A stretch of 64,000 nucleotides of DNA from contig JAPPNY010000110.1 in the NCBI GenBank assembly GCA_028818385.1, positions 1 to 64,000 of the forward strand. The letters run 5' to 3'. A model generated the notes under the pieces. That model had not been told where the DNA came from, did no database searches, and saw nothing but the letters and a program-made list of their open reading frames with translations. The stretch's first letter is position 1; each line of letters starts with the position of its first letter. The DNA is from Spirochaetaceae bacterium (GTDB taxonomy: Bacteria; Spirochaetota; Spirochaetia; SZUA-6; Bin103). Shown in pieces: positions 54,186 to 63,393 of the stretch. The position numbers were made by a program, and so were the translations under genes.

Positions 54186-54296
54186 TCTCCGCCGAATTCA
54201 GGATATTTCGGAGGCTTGAATAGACTGTACCTATCCGACTCCACTAATGTGAGTTGCCGTGCGCGTCATCGCTCAGCGCCGAGACGACCAGACGCG

Positions 54297-55385
54297 CTAG
54301 TAGCGCTCCGCGAGGGGGGTGACGGACAGCCTTGTGCAGAGCTCGTCGAGCGAGTTGATCACACCGGCGTCGAGCGGGATGCCGTTCGCCTGCCGGTCGG
54401 CCATGGCGCGCTGCTCCGGCTCGCCGGGCAGCAGGATCTCGGTCACGCCGGCCCGCTTCCGCGACGAGCGCAGGTACTCGAAGTAACGTTCCTGCGCCGC
54501 CTCCATCGCGCTGCGGTCGGTGACCGTGGCCGGATCGAACGCCTGCAGCAGGAAGTGGTTGTGCAGGATCGGCCCCATCATGCCGGGCGCACCCCCGTTG
54601 AGGACGCTGCCGAGCAGGTCGACGATGACCGACAGTCCGTAGCCCTTGTGCGCCACGGTTCCGCCGAGCGGCAGCAGCGTGCCGTCCGCGTACAGCGCCT
54701 CGGGATCGGTGCTCGGCTCCCCGTCCTTGTCCAGGATCCATCCCGGCGGCAGCGTCTTGCCGGCGGTGCGGGCCAGCTTCACCTTGCCTTCGGCCACCAC
54801 GCTGGTGGTCATGTCGACCAGGATCGGCTCGCCGCCGGTGGGGACGGCGATGGCGATCGGGTTGGTGGAAAGCCGCCGCTCGATGCCGCCCCACGGCGCG
54901 ATGAAGGCCGAGCCCTCGGCGCTGCAGAAGATCTGCCCGATCAGCCCCTGCTCGGCCAGCATGACCGGGTAGCCGCCGGCGCGGCCCACGTGGAAGGCGT
55001 TGCGCACGCCGACCGCGGCCATGCCGGTGCGGTCCGCCTTGGCCGCGGCGATCTGCGTGGCGAGCTCCGCGACCGCGTGGCCCCAGGCGTTGTGGCCGTC
55101 GATCACGGCGGTCGACGGCGTCTCGCGCTCCACGGTCGGCCGCGCCGAGGGGTCGATGTGGCCGCGGGCCAGGAAGTCCGCGTACTGCGGCAGCCGGAAC
55201 ACGCCGTGCGAGTCGTGGCCGACCAGGTTGGCCAGCACCAGGTGGCGGGCGACGATCTCGGCGTGCTCGGCGTAGCCGCCCAGGGCGCGGATGACGTCGG
55301 CGGCGAAGGTGCGCAGGGTGTCGGCGTCGTAGCGCACGGCGCCGGCCGGTCCGTCGGCCCCTCCGGCAGGTGATGGCGGGCTCAT
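54297..55385 (-). CDS. Ldh-family oxidoreductase (malate/L-lactate dehydrogenase type)
   Basis: A 362-residue NAD(P)-dependent dehydrogenase of the Ldh_2 family, unrelated to classical LDH. Family motifs are HLVLANLVGHDSHGVFRLPQY, IDGHNAWGHAVAELA, VGVRNAFHVGRAGGYP, and the C-terminal VAHKGYGLSVIVDLLGSVL with its conserved Lys/Gly. These enzymes reduce or oxidise 2-keto/2-hydroxy acids. The ATG at 55385 has an excellent GGAGGAG site and lies 2 bp after the rhomboid stop. A longer open frame upstream runs across other genes in the wrong frame. A truncated copy lies at 41715-42220. Confidence 0.9.
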   Translation of the reverse strand: MSPPSPAGGADGPAGAVRYDADTLRTFAADVIRALGGYAEHAEIVARHLVLANLVGHDSHGVFRLPQYADFLARGHIDPSARPTVERETPSTAVIDGHNAWGHAVAELATQIAAAKADRTGMAAVGVRNAFHVGRAGGYPVMLAEQGLIGQIFCSAEGSAFIAPWGGIERRLSTNPIAIAVPTGGEPILVDMTTSVVAEGKVKLARTAGKTLPPGWILDKDGEPSTDPEALYADGTLLPLGGTVAHKGYGLSVIVDLLGSVLNGGAPGMMGPILHNHFLLQAFDPATVTDRSAMEAAQERYFEYLRSSRKRAGVTEILLPGEPEQRAMADRQANGIPLDAGVINSLDELCTRLSVTPLAERY

Positions 55386-55387
55386 GG

Positions 55388-55990
55388 TCACTCCTCCAGG
55401 TGGTCTGTCGGCTCGGCCGGCTGCGCAAACTGCGGCGCCGCGCGCGTGATCGCGAAGCCGAACAGGCTGCCGCAGATGCCGCCGGCGATGTGGGCGAACT
55501 GCGAGATCGAATCCTCGGTGACGGCGGCGAACACCTCGCGCGTCAGGTACATCAGGACCACCAGCACGAAGGTGAGCGGGATCTCCCCGGAGCGGATGTT
55601 CGTGAACGAGCTCAGCAGGATCATCATGAAGACGATGCCGCTGGCGCCCATCAGGCCGGTGGACAGGAACAGCACGTTCAGGCCGCCGGTGGCCAGCGCC
55701 GTGATCGCCATCATCAGCAGCAGCGGCCAGGAGCCGTACTTCTCCTCCAGGATCGGCCCGATCAGGAGGATCAGCGCGAAGTTGGCGAGCAGGTGCGCCC
55801 AGTTGGCGTGCCCGAGCACGTGGGTGATCAACCGCAGGTAGCCGAGCGGCGCCGAGCCGGCCAGGCTGCCGGGAATGGCGAAGTTCCTCTCCGCGAACTG
55901 CGCGCCCGCGATCTGGTCGATCACCATCACGACCGCGGCCGCGACCGCGTAGCTCAACACCACCGGCGCGTTGTATCGGATCTTCATCAT
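55388..55990 (-). CDS. Rhomboid-family intramembrane serine protease
   Basis: A 200-residue, six-helix membrane protein. The catalytic dyad is visible: Ser in LMGASGIVFM (GxSG) and His in SQFAHIAGGICGSLFGF (HxxG). HANWAHLLANFALI matches the conserved H..H..N of the second helix. It cleaves membrane-embedded substrates. The start ATG overlaps the phosphomannomutase stop, and its stop is 2 bp before the Ldh start, so the three genes form one operon. Confidence 0.88.
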   Translation of the reverse strand: MMKIRYNAPVVLSYAVAAAVVMVIDQIAGAQFAERNFAIPGSLAGSAPLGYLRLITHVLGHANWAHLLANFALILLIGPILEEKYGSWPLLLMMAITALATGGLNVLFLSTGLMGASGIVFMMILLSSFTNIRSGEIPLTFVLVVLMYLTREVFAAVTEDSISQFAHIAGGICGSLFGFAITRAAPQFAQPAEPTDHLEE

Positions 55991-57339
55991 TCCCTTCCTT
56001 CGATGACGGCGCGCACCTCCGCCAGCGTGGCCGCCACGGTGTCGGCGTCGCGCCCTTCCAGGCGCAGCCGCAGCAGCGGCTCCGTATTGCTCGGGCGAAT
56101 GGTAAACCAGACGTGGCCGTACGCCACCGACAGCCCGTCCAGGGTGTCGAGCTCCGCGTCGCGGTAGCGGTGACGGATGCGTTCCATCGCCGCCAGCGCC
56201 TCCTCGCGGGCGCCGACCGGCAGGTTGATCTCCGCCGACTGCGCGTAGCGGCTGCGCAGCGGTGCGGCCAACGCCGACAGCGGCTGCCCGCCACGTGCCA
56301 GGAGCGCCGCCATCATCACGATTGCGTACAGCGCCGACTCGGTGAAGAAGGAATCGGAGACGCGGAAGTACAGGTGTCCCGAGGTCTCGCAGCCGAACAC
56401 GGCGTCCGCTTCCACCATCGCGTCGTACAGGTGGGTGTAGCCCACCGCCGCGCGCACCGCGCGGCCGCCGGCGGCGCCGATCTCCTCGGCGAACACGCGC
56501 GAGGCGATCAGGTCGTGCACGATCGCGGCTCCCGGATGGCGCCTCAGCATCTCCCGGGCCAGCAGGGCGCCGCTGAAGGGGGCGGCCACCACCTCGCCGC
56601 GCTCGTCGACGAACATCACCCGGTCGCCGTCACCGTCGAGGATCGCCCCGAAGGCCGCGTCGCCGGCGCGCACCGCGGGCGCGATGTCGCACAGGCTGGC
56701 CTCCTCCAGCGGGTTGGGGGGATGCGCCGGGAACGTGCCGTCCGGGTCGCCGTTGAGCACCGTCACGAAGCCGTCCAGCCGGTCGGACACCGCACGCGTC
56801 AGCGCTCCGGCCGAGCCGTTGGACACGTCCACCACGACCGGCGCCAAAGGTGCCCCTTCCGCGGCCGTGGCTACCAGGTCGACGTACCCGTCCACGGACG
56901 GCGCGGGCTCCGGAAGCGGCCGGGCGGCGCCGGCCTCCTCGCCTTCGACCTCGGCCATCAGCGCCTCCACGCGCGAGAGTCCCTTGGCGTAGCTCACCGA
57001 TCCGCCGGTGCCGTCGAAGACCTTGAAACCATGGTACTGGGGCGGGTTGTGCGAGGCGGTCGCCATCACGCCGGCGTCGCAGCCGGCCTCGATCTGCAGG
57101 AAGTGGAGCGCCGGCGTGGTCGTGAGGCCGACGCTTGCCACGCGCCGCCCTTCGGCGGCAAGCCCGCGCGCCAGGGCCTCACTGAGCGCCGGCGAGTGGG
57201 TGCGCGCGTCGTGGCCGAGCAGGTAGCGCTCGGCATCCAGGTGCCGGGCCAGCGCGCGGCCGATCCGGTATGCCACCGGCACGTCGATGCCGGCGCCGTA
57301 CACCGAGCGAATGTCGTACGCGTGAAACGGTTCGTTCAT
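55987..57339 (-). CDS. Phosphomannomutase/phosphoglucomutase
   Basis: A 450-residue alpha-D-phosphohexomutase that interconverts 1- and 6-phosphates of mannose or glucose. The active Ser is in ATASHNPPQYHGFK. The metal loop is DGDGDRVMF, the sugar-binding motif is GCETSGHLYF, and the phosphate-binding motif is FTIRPSNTEPLLRLR. All four domains and normal length are present. The product feeds nucleotide-sugar and envelope synthesis. Confidence 0.94.
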   Translation of the reverse strand: MNEPFHAYDIRSVYGAGIDVPVAYRIGRALARHLDAERYLLGHDARTHSPALSEALARGLAAEGRRVASVGLTTTPALHFLQIEAGCDAGVMATASHNPPQYHGFKVFDGTGGSVSYAKGLSRVEALMAEVEGEEAGAARPLPEPAPSVDGYVDLVATAAEGAPLAPVVVDVSNGSAGALTRAVSDRLDGFVTVLNGDPDGTFPAHPPNPLEEASLCDIAPAVRAGDAAFGAILDGDGDRVMFVDERGEVVAAPFSGALLAREMLRRHPGAAIVHDLIASRVFAEEIGAAGGRAVRAAVGYTHLYDAMVEADAVFGCETSGHLYFRVSDSFFTESALYAIVMMAALLARGGQPLSALAAPLRSRYAQSAEINLPVGAREEALAAMERIRHRYRDAELDTLDGLSVAYGHVWFTIRPSNTEPLLRLRLEGRDADTVAATLAEVRAVIEGRE

Positions 57340-57370
57340 GGCGTCGTGCGGATAATCTACTCCCCCGGCT

Positions 57371-59248
57371 TCAATCGGACGAGAGCGAGCTCGTCAACTC
57401 GTGCTCCCGTTCCCGGTTGCGGGCCAGCGACCGCTTCAGCTCGCGCATCGCCTGCCCGTCGCGCCACGTGTCCTCGCGCGCCAGGTCCGCCTCGATCCGC
57501 ATCCGCTGCTGCTCCAGCTCCTCCAGCTCCTCCAGCACCCGATCCTCGCTGGCAGCCCGCGACCGGGGCTGCGGCTTCTCCCTGGTGCGGTCCCGGCTCC
57601 TGCGCCGGTCGGTGGCGCGAGCCGGGGCGTCCTCATCCTCGTTCTTCCGTTTCCATTCGTAGTAGGAGAAGTCGCCGGGGTACAGGCGGGCGCCGCCGCG
57701 GTCCACCTCCAGGACGCCGGTGACCAGCCGGCGCAGGAACGCGCGGTCGTGCGAGACCACGATCAGCGTTCCCCGGTACTGCTCCAGGGCGCGCGCCAGC
57801 GCTTCGGTGGAGACGATGTCCAGGTGGTTGGTGGGCTCGTCCAGCAGCAGCAGGTTGATCGGCTGCAGCAGCAGGCGCGCCAGCGCCACGCGCACGCGCT
57901 CGCCGCCGGACAGCACGCCCACCGGCTTGTCGACGTCGTCCGCGTTGAACAGGAAGGCGCCAAGCAGGTCGCGGACCTTCTGCTGCTGGTCGGCGGCCGC
58001 GGCGGCCTGAACCGTCTCCAGCACCGTGAGCCCGGGATCGAGCTGCCGCTCCTGATCCTGCGCGAAGTACGCCTGCCGCAGGCCCACGGCCCGCCTGATC
58101 GAGCCGGCGCTCGGCTCCTCTGCGCCGGCCAGGGCCCGCATCAGCGTGGATTTGCCGGCGCCGTTCTTGCCGACCACGGCCAGCCGGTCGTTGCGCTCCA
58201 CCTCCAGGTCGACGCCCGCGTACACCTGCAGGTCGCCGTAGCGCCTTGCCAACCCGGCGCAGGTCAGCGGCACCTTGCCGCTGCGCGGCGGATCGGGCAG
58301 CGACAGCTTGATGGTCGGCGCCTGCACCGGCCGCTCGCGGCGAGGCAGCTTCTCCAGGTAGCGGATCCTGCTCTGCACCAGGCGCGCCTTGGAGGCGGTG
58401 GCGCGGAAGCGGCGGATGAACGCCTCGATCCGTTCGATCTCTTCCTGCTGCAGGTCGTACGCCTTGGCGTCGGCGCGGACCTGCTCGGCCCGCGCCCGCT
58501 CGAAGTCGGAGTAGCCGCCCGCGTAGGAGCGGAGCCGGCCGTCGCGGATCTCCAGCACGCTCTGGCAGCAGCGATCCAGGAACTCGCGGTCGTGGGCGAC
58601 CACCATGAAGCCGCCTTCGCCGCGCGCCAGGAAGCCCTCCAGCCATTCGCGCGCCGGCAGGTCCAGGTAGTTGGTGGGCTCGTCGAGGAGCAGCAGGTCC
58701 GCGCGGCTCAGCAGCACGCGGCCCAGCGCGACCCGCATCTCCCAGCCGCCGGACAGCTCGCTCACCGGCCGGTCGCGGTCCGATTCCTCGAACCCCAGGC
58801 CGCGCATGACGACGCCGATCTCACGGTCGCGCTCGTGGTAGCCTCCGCGCTCCAGCCGTTCGAGGAGCTCCCCGTACGCGGTGAGCACCTCCTCGACGTC
58901 ATCTCCGTCGGCCATGCGTCCCTCCAGCGCCGTGGCCTCGGCCGCCACCGCGTGCAGGTCGGTGAACGCACGCTCCAGCTCCTGGACGACCGTCCGCCCG
59001 GACCTGGCCGCGTCGTCGCCGGACCCGGACTGCGGCAGGTAGCACACCCGCGCGCCGCGCTGCAGGCGCACGCTGCCGGCGTCCGGGGGAAGCTCGCCGG
59101 CGGCCACGCGCAGCAGCGTGCTCTTGCCGCTGCCGTTGGGACCGGCCAGGGCGACACGGTCTCCCCGTGCCAGCGTGGTGCTTGCGCCGGCGAGCACCGT
59201 CTGCGCGCCGTAGGCGACGCTGACCCCTTCCAGGGTGACGGCAGCCAC
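57371..59248 (-). CDS. ABC-F family ATP-binding protein
   Basis: A 625-residue ribosome-associated ABC-F protein with two nucleotide-binding domains and no membrane part. Walker A motifs are GPNGSGKSTLLR (near 34) and GKNGAGKSTLMR (near 355). The signature motifs are LSGGWEMRVALGRVLL and LSGGERVRVALARLLL. An inter-domain linker (about 250-310, ARAEQVRADAKAYDLQQEEIERIEAFIRRF) is the P-site tRNA-interaction motif region. The charged C-terminal tail is coiled-coil-like, as in Uup/YheS types. A family member may rescue stalled ribosomes or give antibiotic resistance. Confidence 0.93.
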   Translation of the reverse strand: MAAVTLEGVSVAYGAQTVLAGASTTLARGDRVALAGPNGSGKSTLLRVAAGELPPDAGSVRLQRGARVCYLPQSGSGDDAARSGRTVVQELERAFTDLHAVAAEATALEGRMADGDDVEEVLTAYGELLERLERGGYHERDREIGVVMRGLGFEESDRDRPVSELSGGWEMRVALGRVLLSRADLLLLDEPTNYLDLPAREWLEGFLARGEGGFMVVAHDREFLDRCCQSVLEIRDGRLRSYAGGYSDFERARAEQVRADAKAYDLQQEEIERIEAFIRRFRATASKARLVQSRIRYLEKLPRRERPVQAPTIKLSLPDPPRSGKVPLTCAGLARRYGDLQVYAGVDLEVERNDRLAVVGKNGAGKSTLMRALAGAEEPSAGSIRRAVGLRQAYFAQDQERQLDPGLTVLETVQAAAAADQQQKVRDLLGAFLFNADDVDKPVGVLSGGERVRVALARLLLQPINLLLLDEPTNHLDIVSTEALARALEQYRGTLIVVSHDRAFLRRLVTGVLEVDRGGARLYPGDFSYYEWKRKNEDEDAPARATDRRRSRDRTREKPQPRSRAASEDRVLEELEELEQQRMRIEADLAREDTWRDGQAMRELKRSLARNREREHELTSSLSSD

Positions 59249-59249
59249 G

Positions 59250-60632
59250 TCAGCCCGCGAACCGGAAGTAGATCACCAGCGGCGGGGCCGCCGTGCCCAG
59301 CACCAGGAGTTGCTCTTCATCGATGTCGCCCGCCAGAGCCATGCGGATCCCCTCTTCGTCGCGCGCGTAGACGAAGGTGACCGCCGCCGGCGGCGCTGTT
59401 TCGCCGCCGCGATCAAACGCCATGGTGAGCGCGCCGGAGTACTCGGCGCGCAGCGGCCGCGACAGGTGCAGCCGCAGGGTGACGGTTCCGGTTCCCGCCG
59501 CGTCGGCGGGGATGACGCCCGGGACCAGCCGCTCGAAGCCGCTCCAGCGGAACCGCTGCGACGGCTCCAGCAGGACCTCGCCGTAGGCGCTCGACCGCAG
59601 CGTCGGCCCGCTTTCGCGCAGCGCTTCGTAGATCCTGTCCCGGCGCTCCCGCTCGGCAGCGATCAGATCCTGCACGTCGGCGTCGAGGACGACGAACTTC
59701 TGCGTCTGCAGCCGTCCTTCATGCTGGAACGAGACCATGATGCTCCCCTCGGTTTCCGAGACGATCCGGACGCCGCTGCCGTGCAGGACGAACACCTCCT
59801 CGCCAATGCGATCGATCCGGTCGAATGCGAACGCCAGATCCAGCTCCGGCAGTCGCATGCGCGCCAGCCCGCCGGCACCCTGCGGCAGAACCTCCCCCGC
59901 CGTCGGGACGGTCCGGCTGCCCGGCTCTACCGTGAACCCGTACGTGTCGTTCAGCCGCGTGAGATCGATCCGCCGGCGGAGCAGCATGTCCGCGTAGTAC
60001 TGCGGGCGCCACGCGACACCGGTGATGCGCTCCAGCTCCGTCTCTTCGCCGAGCAGCCGGTCGGCCGCCGCCTGCGGATCCTCTCCGGTCTCGAACAGCA
60101 GCAGGAACTCCCCGAACGTGAACCCCTGCGTGCCGTCGGCGGTGAGCACCTGATACCAGAAGTTGCTGTAGTCGCCGACCGTCACCGGGCCCTCCCCGCG
60201 GCCGATGATCTTGACGGCCTCGCCCTCGCGCAGACGGTAGAGCAGGGCCGAACGGGCGTCGGCCGCTTCCCGGATCGGCAAGCCGATCCGCGCGGCGTAG
60301 CCGAAGGTGTGGACCAGGTCGCGGTAGGAGGCTGCGAACGCTTCCGCCTGCTGCCGGTCGGTGAACAGTCTCACCCGCCAGCGGGCAATCTCGCGGACCG
60401 TTTCGGCGTCGGTGTAGCGGTAGACGTCCTGGATGTCCGACTCGCCACTGATGGAGAGCACCGATCCGTCGATGCCCGGTTGCGGTGCCCAGAGCACCAC
60501 GCCCCAGCCTACGCGCCGTTCCCCGCACGCCGCCAGAAGCGCCACGATCACCGGCAGCAGGGCGATCAGGGCGAGCGGGCGCGCCGTCCGGGTCTGCCTT
60601 GCGGCCACCCCCGACGGCGCGGACCCCTCCAT
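59250..60632 (-). CDS. SH3-domain lipoprotein
   Basis: A 460-residue predicted lipoprotein. The signal peptide ends in a lipobox (PVIVALLAACGERR, Cys at about 36). A bacterial SH3-like module follows (residues ~120-180: LLYRLREGEAVKIIGRGEG, WYQVLTADGTQGFTFGEFLLLF), a ligand- or peptidoglycan-binding fold. The ATG at 60632 overlaps the upstream stop (TGATG). A longer in-frame region to 60821 is inside the neighbouring gene. The C-terminal beta-rich domain has no recognised family. Localisation is probably the periplasmic face of the inner or outer membrane. Confidence 0.85.
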   Translation of the reverse strand: MEGSAPSGVAARQTRTARPLALIALLPVIVALLAACGERRVGWGVVLWAPQPGIDGSVLSISGESDIQDVYRYTDAETVREIARWRVRLFTDRQQAEAFAASYRDLVHTFGYAARIGLPIREAADARSALLYRLREGEAVKIIGRGEGPVTVGDYSNFWYQVLTADGTQGFTFGEFLLLFETGEDPQAAADRLLGEETELERITGVAWRPQYYADMLLRRRIDLTRLNDTYGFTVEPGSRTVPTAGEVLPQGAGGLARMRLPELDLAFAFDRIDRIGEEVFVLHGSGVRIVSETEGSIMVSFQHEGRLQTQKFVVLDADVQDLIAAERERRDRIYEALRESGPTLRSSAYGEVLLEPSQRFRWSGFERLVPGVIPADAAGTGTVTLRLHLSRPLRAEYSGALTMAFDRGGETAPPAAVTFVYARDEEGIRMALAGDIDEEQLLVLGTAAPPLVIYFRFAG

Positions 60633-62149
60633 CAGGCGCTCGACAGCGTACCGCCGGCCTGCACGATAAGGGTTTCGCCCGGCTTGATGATGTCGTTCGG
60701 CGACCGGCCGTTGCTGGCCGCCAGCGCCTCCACGGTCACCCCGTGAGCGCGCGCGATATCCCACAGCGAGTCGCCGTGCTCGACGACGTGCACGGCGCCG
60801 GACCCCGCCTGCGCCATCCACGGAGGCCCGACGCCCGGCGAGTCCACGTCCGGCACGGAACCCGGCAGCGGGATGACCACGGTCAGGCCCGGCCGCAGCC
60901 GCCGCGGATTCACGCCCGGATTCTCACCGAGGATCCGCTCGACGCTGCTGCCATACCGGAGCGCCAGGACCCACAGCGTCTCTCCCGGCCGAACCCGGTG
61001 TTCGACCGTCGCGCCCGACGGCACCGCCACCGGAGTGACGGTCACCGGAGTGGCGGCCACCGGAGTGACGGCCAGCAGCGGGACAACCGCGGTCTGACCG
61101 GGGCGCAGCCGTTGCGGGTGCAGCCCCGGATTCTCGTCGACGATCAGGTCGACGCTGCTTCCGTAGCGTTTCGCGAGAGCCCAGAAGGTCTCTCCGGCGC
61201 GGATCACGTGCTCGATGAAATCGAACAGCTGCGTGCGCTCCTCCAGGAGGGCCCGCACCTGCTCGGCGTGGTCGGCCGGGACCTTCAGCCAGTATCCGTT
61301 CAGGTCCGCGGCACGCGTGTCGCTCGATGCGATCACCGCCGGCTCGACGCGGGCGTCGTTCGGGGTGAACACCGAGCCGAGCTCCGCATTTGCGGTCCGC
61401 AGCAGATCGAGGTCCATACCCGTGTGCGCGGCCAGCTTGCGCAGGTCGGCCCGGCCGCCGGCTCCGACGCGAACCCAGGTGATCGGCTCGAGCTCCGGAA
61501 GACCGTAGCGCTCCGGCTCCGAGAAGACGCGAACCGCCGCCAGGAAGCGGGGCACGAACTCCGCCGTCTGCTCCGGCAACGCGCCCGATCGGCGCAACTC
61601 CCAGAAATCCCTGGTGCCGGCCCGGTCGATCGCCCGCTGCACTCCGCCCGGGCCTGCGTTGTACGCCGCGATCGCGAGCAGCCAGTCGCCAAAGCGTTCG
61701 CGGTTCGTTGCCAGGGTATCCAGCGCGACCTCGGTCGCCTTCCAGAAGTCGCGCCGCTCGTCGAGCCGGCCATCCATCTGCAACGGATAGCCGCTCGCCC
61801 CGAGGCGTGTGATCTGCCAGATGCCGACCGCGCCGCTCGGCGACACCGCATCGGGGAGATAACCCGACTCGATCACCGGCAGCAGCCGCAGCTCCTGCGG
61901 CAACCCGCGCCGCTCGATTGCAGCGCCTATGTGATCGGAGTAGATCCACGAGCGCTCCCAGACGCCGTGCAGCCATCCACGCCAGGTCCGCTTGGTGAAC
62001 TGCTCGATGTAGTGCTCGACGCGCGCGTGGTCGCACGCCTGCCAGTCGCTCCGGCACTCCTGGGCCGCGAGCGGAACGATCCCCGTGGTCATGAGCACGG
62101 CGATCGCCACGAGCGCGCGCACGCCGACTCCCCTTGCTGCGTTGCTCAT
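60632..62149 (-). CDS. Lytic transglycosylase with three LysM domains (MltD-like)
   Basis: A 505-residue cell-wall enzyme. A signal peptide (MSNAARGVGVRALVAIAVL...PLAAQ) is followed by an SLT domain with VIESGYLPDAVSPSGAVGIWQI (catalytic Glu) and AYNAGPGGV. LysM repeats occur at about 320-365, 385-430 and 450-495, recognisable by RxGETLWxLALRYGSS... and HGDSLWDIARAHGVT. A Thr/Val/Pro repetitive linker separates the first two. It cleaves peptidoglycan glycan strands. The stop overlaps the lipoprotein start. Confidence 0.93.
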   Translation of the reverse strand: MSNAARGVGVRALVAIAVLMTTGIVPLAAQECRSDWQACDHARVEHYIEQFTKRTWRGWLHGVWERSWIYSDHIGAAIERRGLPQELRLLPVIESGYLPDAVSPSGAVGIWQITRLGASGYPLQMDGRLDERRDFWKATEVALDTLATNRERFGDWLLAIAAYNAGPGGVQRAIDRAGTRDFWELRRSGALPEQTAEFVPRFLAAVRVFSEPERYGLPELEPITWVRVGAGGRADLRKLAAHTGMDLDLLRTANAELGSVFTPNDARVEPAVIASSDTRAADLNGYWLKVPADHAEQVRALLEERTQLFDFIEHVIRAGETFWALAKRYGSSVDLIVDENPGLHPQRLRPGQTAVVPLLAVTPVAATPVTVTPVAVPSGATVEHRVRPGETLWVLALRYGSSVERILGENPGVNPRRLRPGLTVVIPLPGSVPDVDSPGVGPPWMAQAGSGAVHVVEHGDSLWDIARAHGVTVEALAASNGRSPNDIIKPGETLIVQAGGTLSSA

Positions 62150-62240
62150 CCTTTCCTCTATATGCGCTGGCCTCTATGTGCGCGGGCCTCGGCGCGTCCC
62201 GGCGTCTGCCGGTTCGGCACGGGGTGGCCGGCGCGAGGAC

Positions 62241-63356
62241 CTACAACTTCTCGCCAAAGAAAATGCCGGCCCACTCCCAGGTGCCGTCGACGCGCGGATC
62301 GATGCCATAGTCGATCCTTCGGAAGTAAAAATACCAGGTTGTGACCCGTGCCGTCCATCCCGCCGTGCGCAGGAAGGCTTCCCGGTCGTTGGAATCGGGG
62401 TGCAGCTCGGCATCGGCGTGGACGCGCCGCATCGAGAACGCCTCCAGTCTGAAACGCTGTGTGAGCGTCGCGTCGCTCCCCCACGAGGTCGCGAAGAAGT
62501 TGACGTGGGCCTGCAGACGGCGCAGCGCGCGCACGTCCCCGCGGGCGACGGCCGCACGCGCCTCCGCCACCAGCGTTTCCAGATCGTCCCGCACCCATGA
62601 CTTGTCGGAGTGATGGAAGCTGATCAGCTCGCTCACCCGCCGGTAGGCATCGGGCTCGCCGGGTATTTCGGTCGGGGGGGCGCGGAGGAACCTGCCGTAC
62701 GCCTCCAGGCCCTGCTCCCAGTCGCCCCGGCGGGCGTAGGCCTCCGCGAGCCGGTAGAGGCTCAGGCCGAGGTCGACGCGCTCGGGGAACCGCTCGACCA
62801 GCTCACGGTAGTACTCGACATGGCGCACGGCATCGTCGAGCTCGATCAGGCGCTCCAGGCAGTGCCGGTGCAGCGATCGCCCGCGCACTTCCAGATCGGG
62901 CAGGTTGCGCAGCACGCGCCGGTAGTAGTGGACGGCCATCGGCGCCTGTCCGGCCCCCAGGTAAGAATCCGCGACGGTCACCAGGTGAGCGGCGTTGTAC
63001 GGGTCCTGTGGATGCTGCCCGGCGTACAGGGTCAGGAAGGTCCGCTCGCGTCCCCCTTCCCCGCCGCGCCTCAGGGTACGCGCGATCTCGGCGACCAGCG
63101 CGTACCGCCGGTCGGCGGTCCCGGCGCCGGGGTCGGTCCGCTCCAGTTCGACGCGGAGCTGCTGCAGATCGGCATTCAGAGACCGGTCCGCCACCCACAA
63201 CAGTTCGTGGCGCGCGCAGCCGCCAAGCACGATGAGGAACGCCAGCGCGACCGCAACCTGTCCGAGCACGGCGCCGCATGCCGGGGAGCGGCGGGACCCG
63301 CGGCCCGCGCTCAGGCGACCGCGTGGCAGGGGATCCGGCATTCGCTGATCGGTCAT
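62241..63356 (-). CDS. Lipoprotein with TPR-like repeats
   Basis: A 371-residue protein whose N-terminus (from ATG 63356) contains a lipobox [11 protein letters not shown]. Helical hairpins resembling tetratricopeptide repeats (e.g. [55 protein letters not shown]) fill residues ~80-230. It is likely to be tethered to a membrane and to mediate protein contacts. The ATG at 63356 is chosen over the ATG at 63452 because it sits just before the lipoprotein signal. The function is unknown; it is downstream-adjacent to icd on the opposite strand. Confidence 0.78.
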   Translation of the reverse strand: MTDQRMPDPLPRGRLSAGRGSRRSPACGAVLGQVAVALAFLIVLGGCARHELLWVADRSLNADLQQLRVELERTDPGAGTADRRYALVAEIARTLRRGGEGGRERTFLTLYAGQHPQDPYNAAHLVTVADSYLGAGQAPMAVHYYRRVLRNLPDLEVRGRSLHRHCLERLIELDDAVRHVEYYRELVERFPERVDLGLSLYRLAEAYARRGDWEQGLEAYGRFLRAPPTEIPGEPDAYRRVSELISFHHSDKSWVRDDLETLVAEARAAVARGDVRALRRLQAHVNFFATSWGSDATLTQRFRLEAFSMRRVHADAELHPDSNDREAFLRTAGWTARVTTWYFYFRRIDYGIDPRVDGTWEWAGIFFGEKL

Positions 63357-63374
63357 CGGGGATCGGTCATCCGG

Positions 63375-63383
63375 TGATATACT
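63375..63383 (+). promoter_or_regulatory. Extended -10 promoter for icd
   Basis: TGATATACT (63375-63383) is an extended -10 element, TGn followed by TATACT. It lies 10 bp ahead of the first ATG of icd. No -35 is apparent, which extended -10 promoters do not need. A 14-bp near-perfect tandem repeat, GATCGGTCATCGGG / GATCGGTCATCCGG (63347-63374), sits directly upstream and may bind a regulator. Confidence 0.4.
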
Positions 63384-63393
63384 GTGCCTCCTG

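Noticed and set aside
54297..56294. Long minus-strand open frame that would give a 665-residue fusion including the Ldh protein
   Set aside because: Its N-terminal part is the wrong frame of the rhomboid and phosphomannomutase genes; the Ldh gene has its own ribosome site and ATG at 55385.
60960..61080. Repeats of GTGACGGTCACCGG-like DNA in the LysM transglycosylase gene
   Set aside because: They encode a Thr/Val/Pro linker between LysM domains and need no regulatory explanation.
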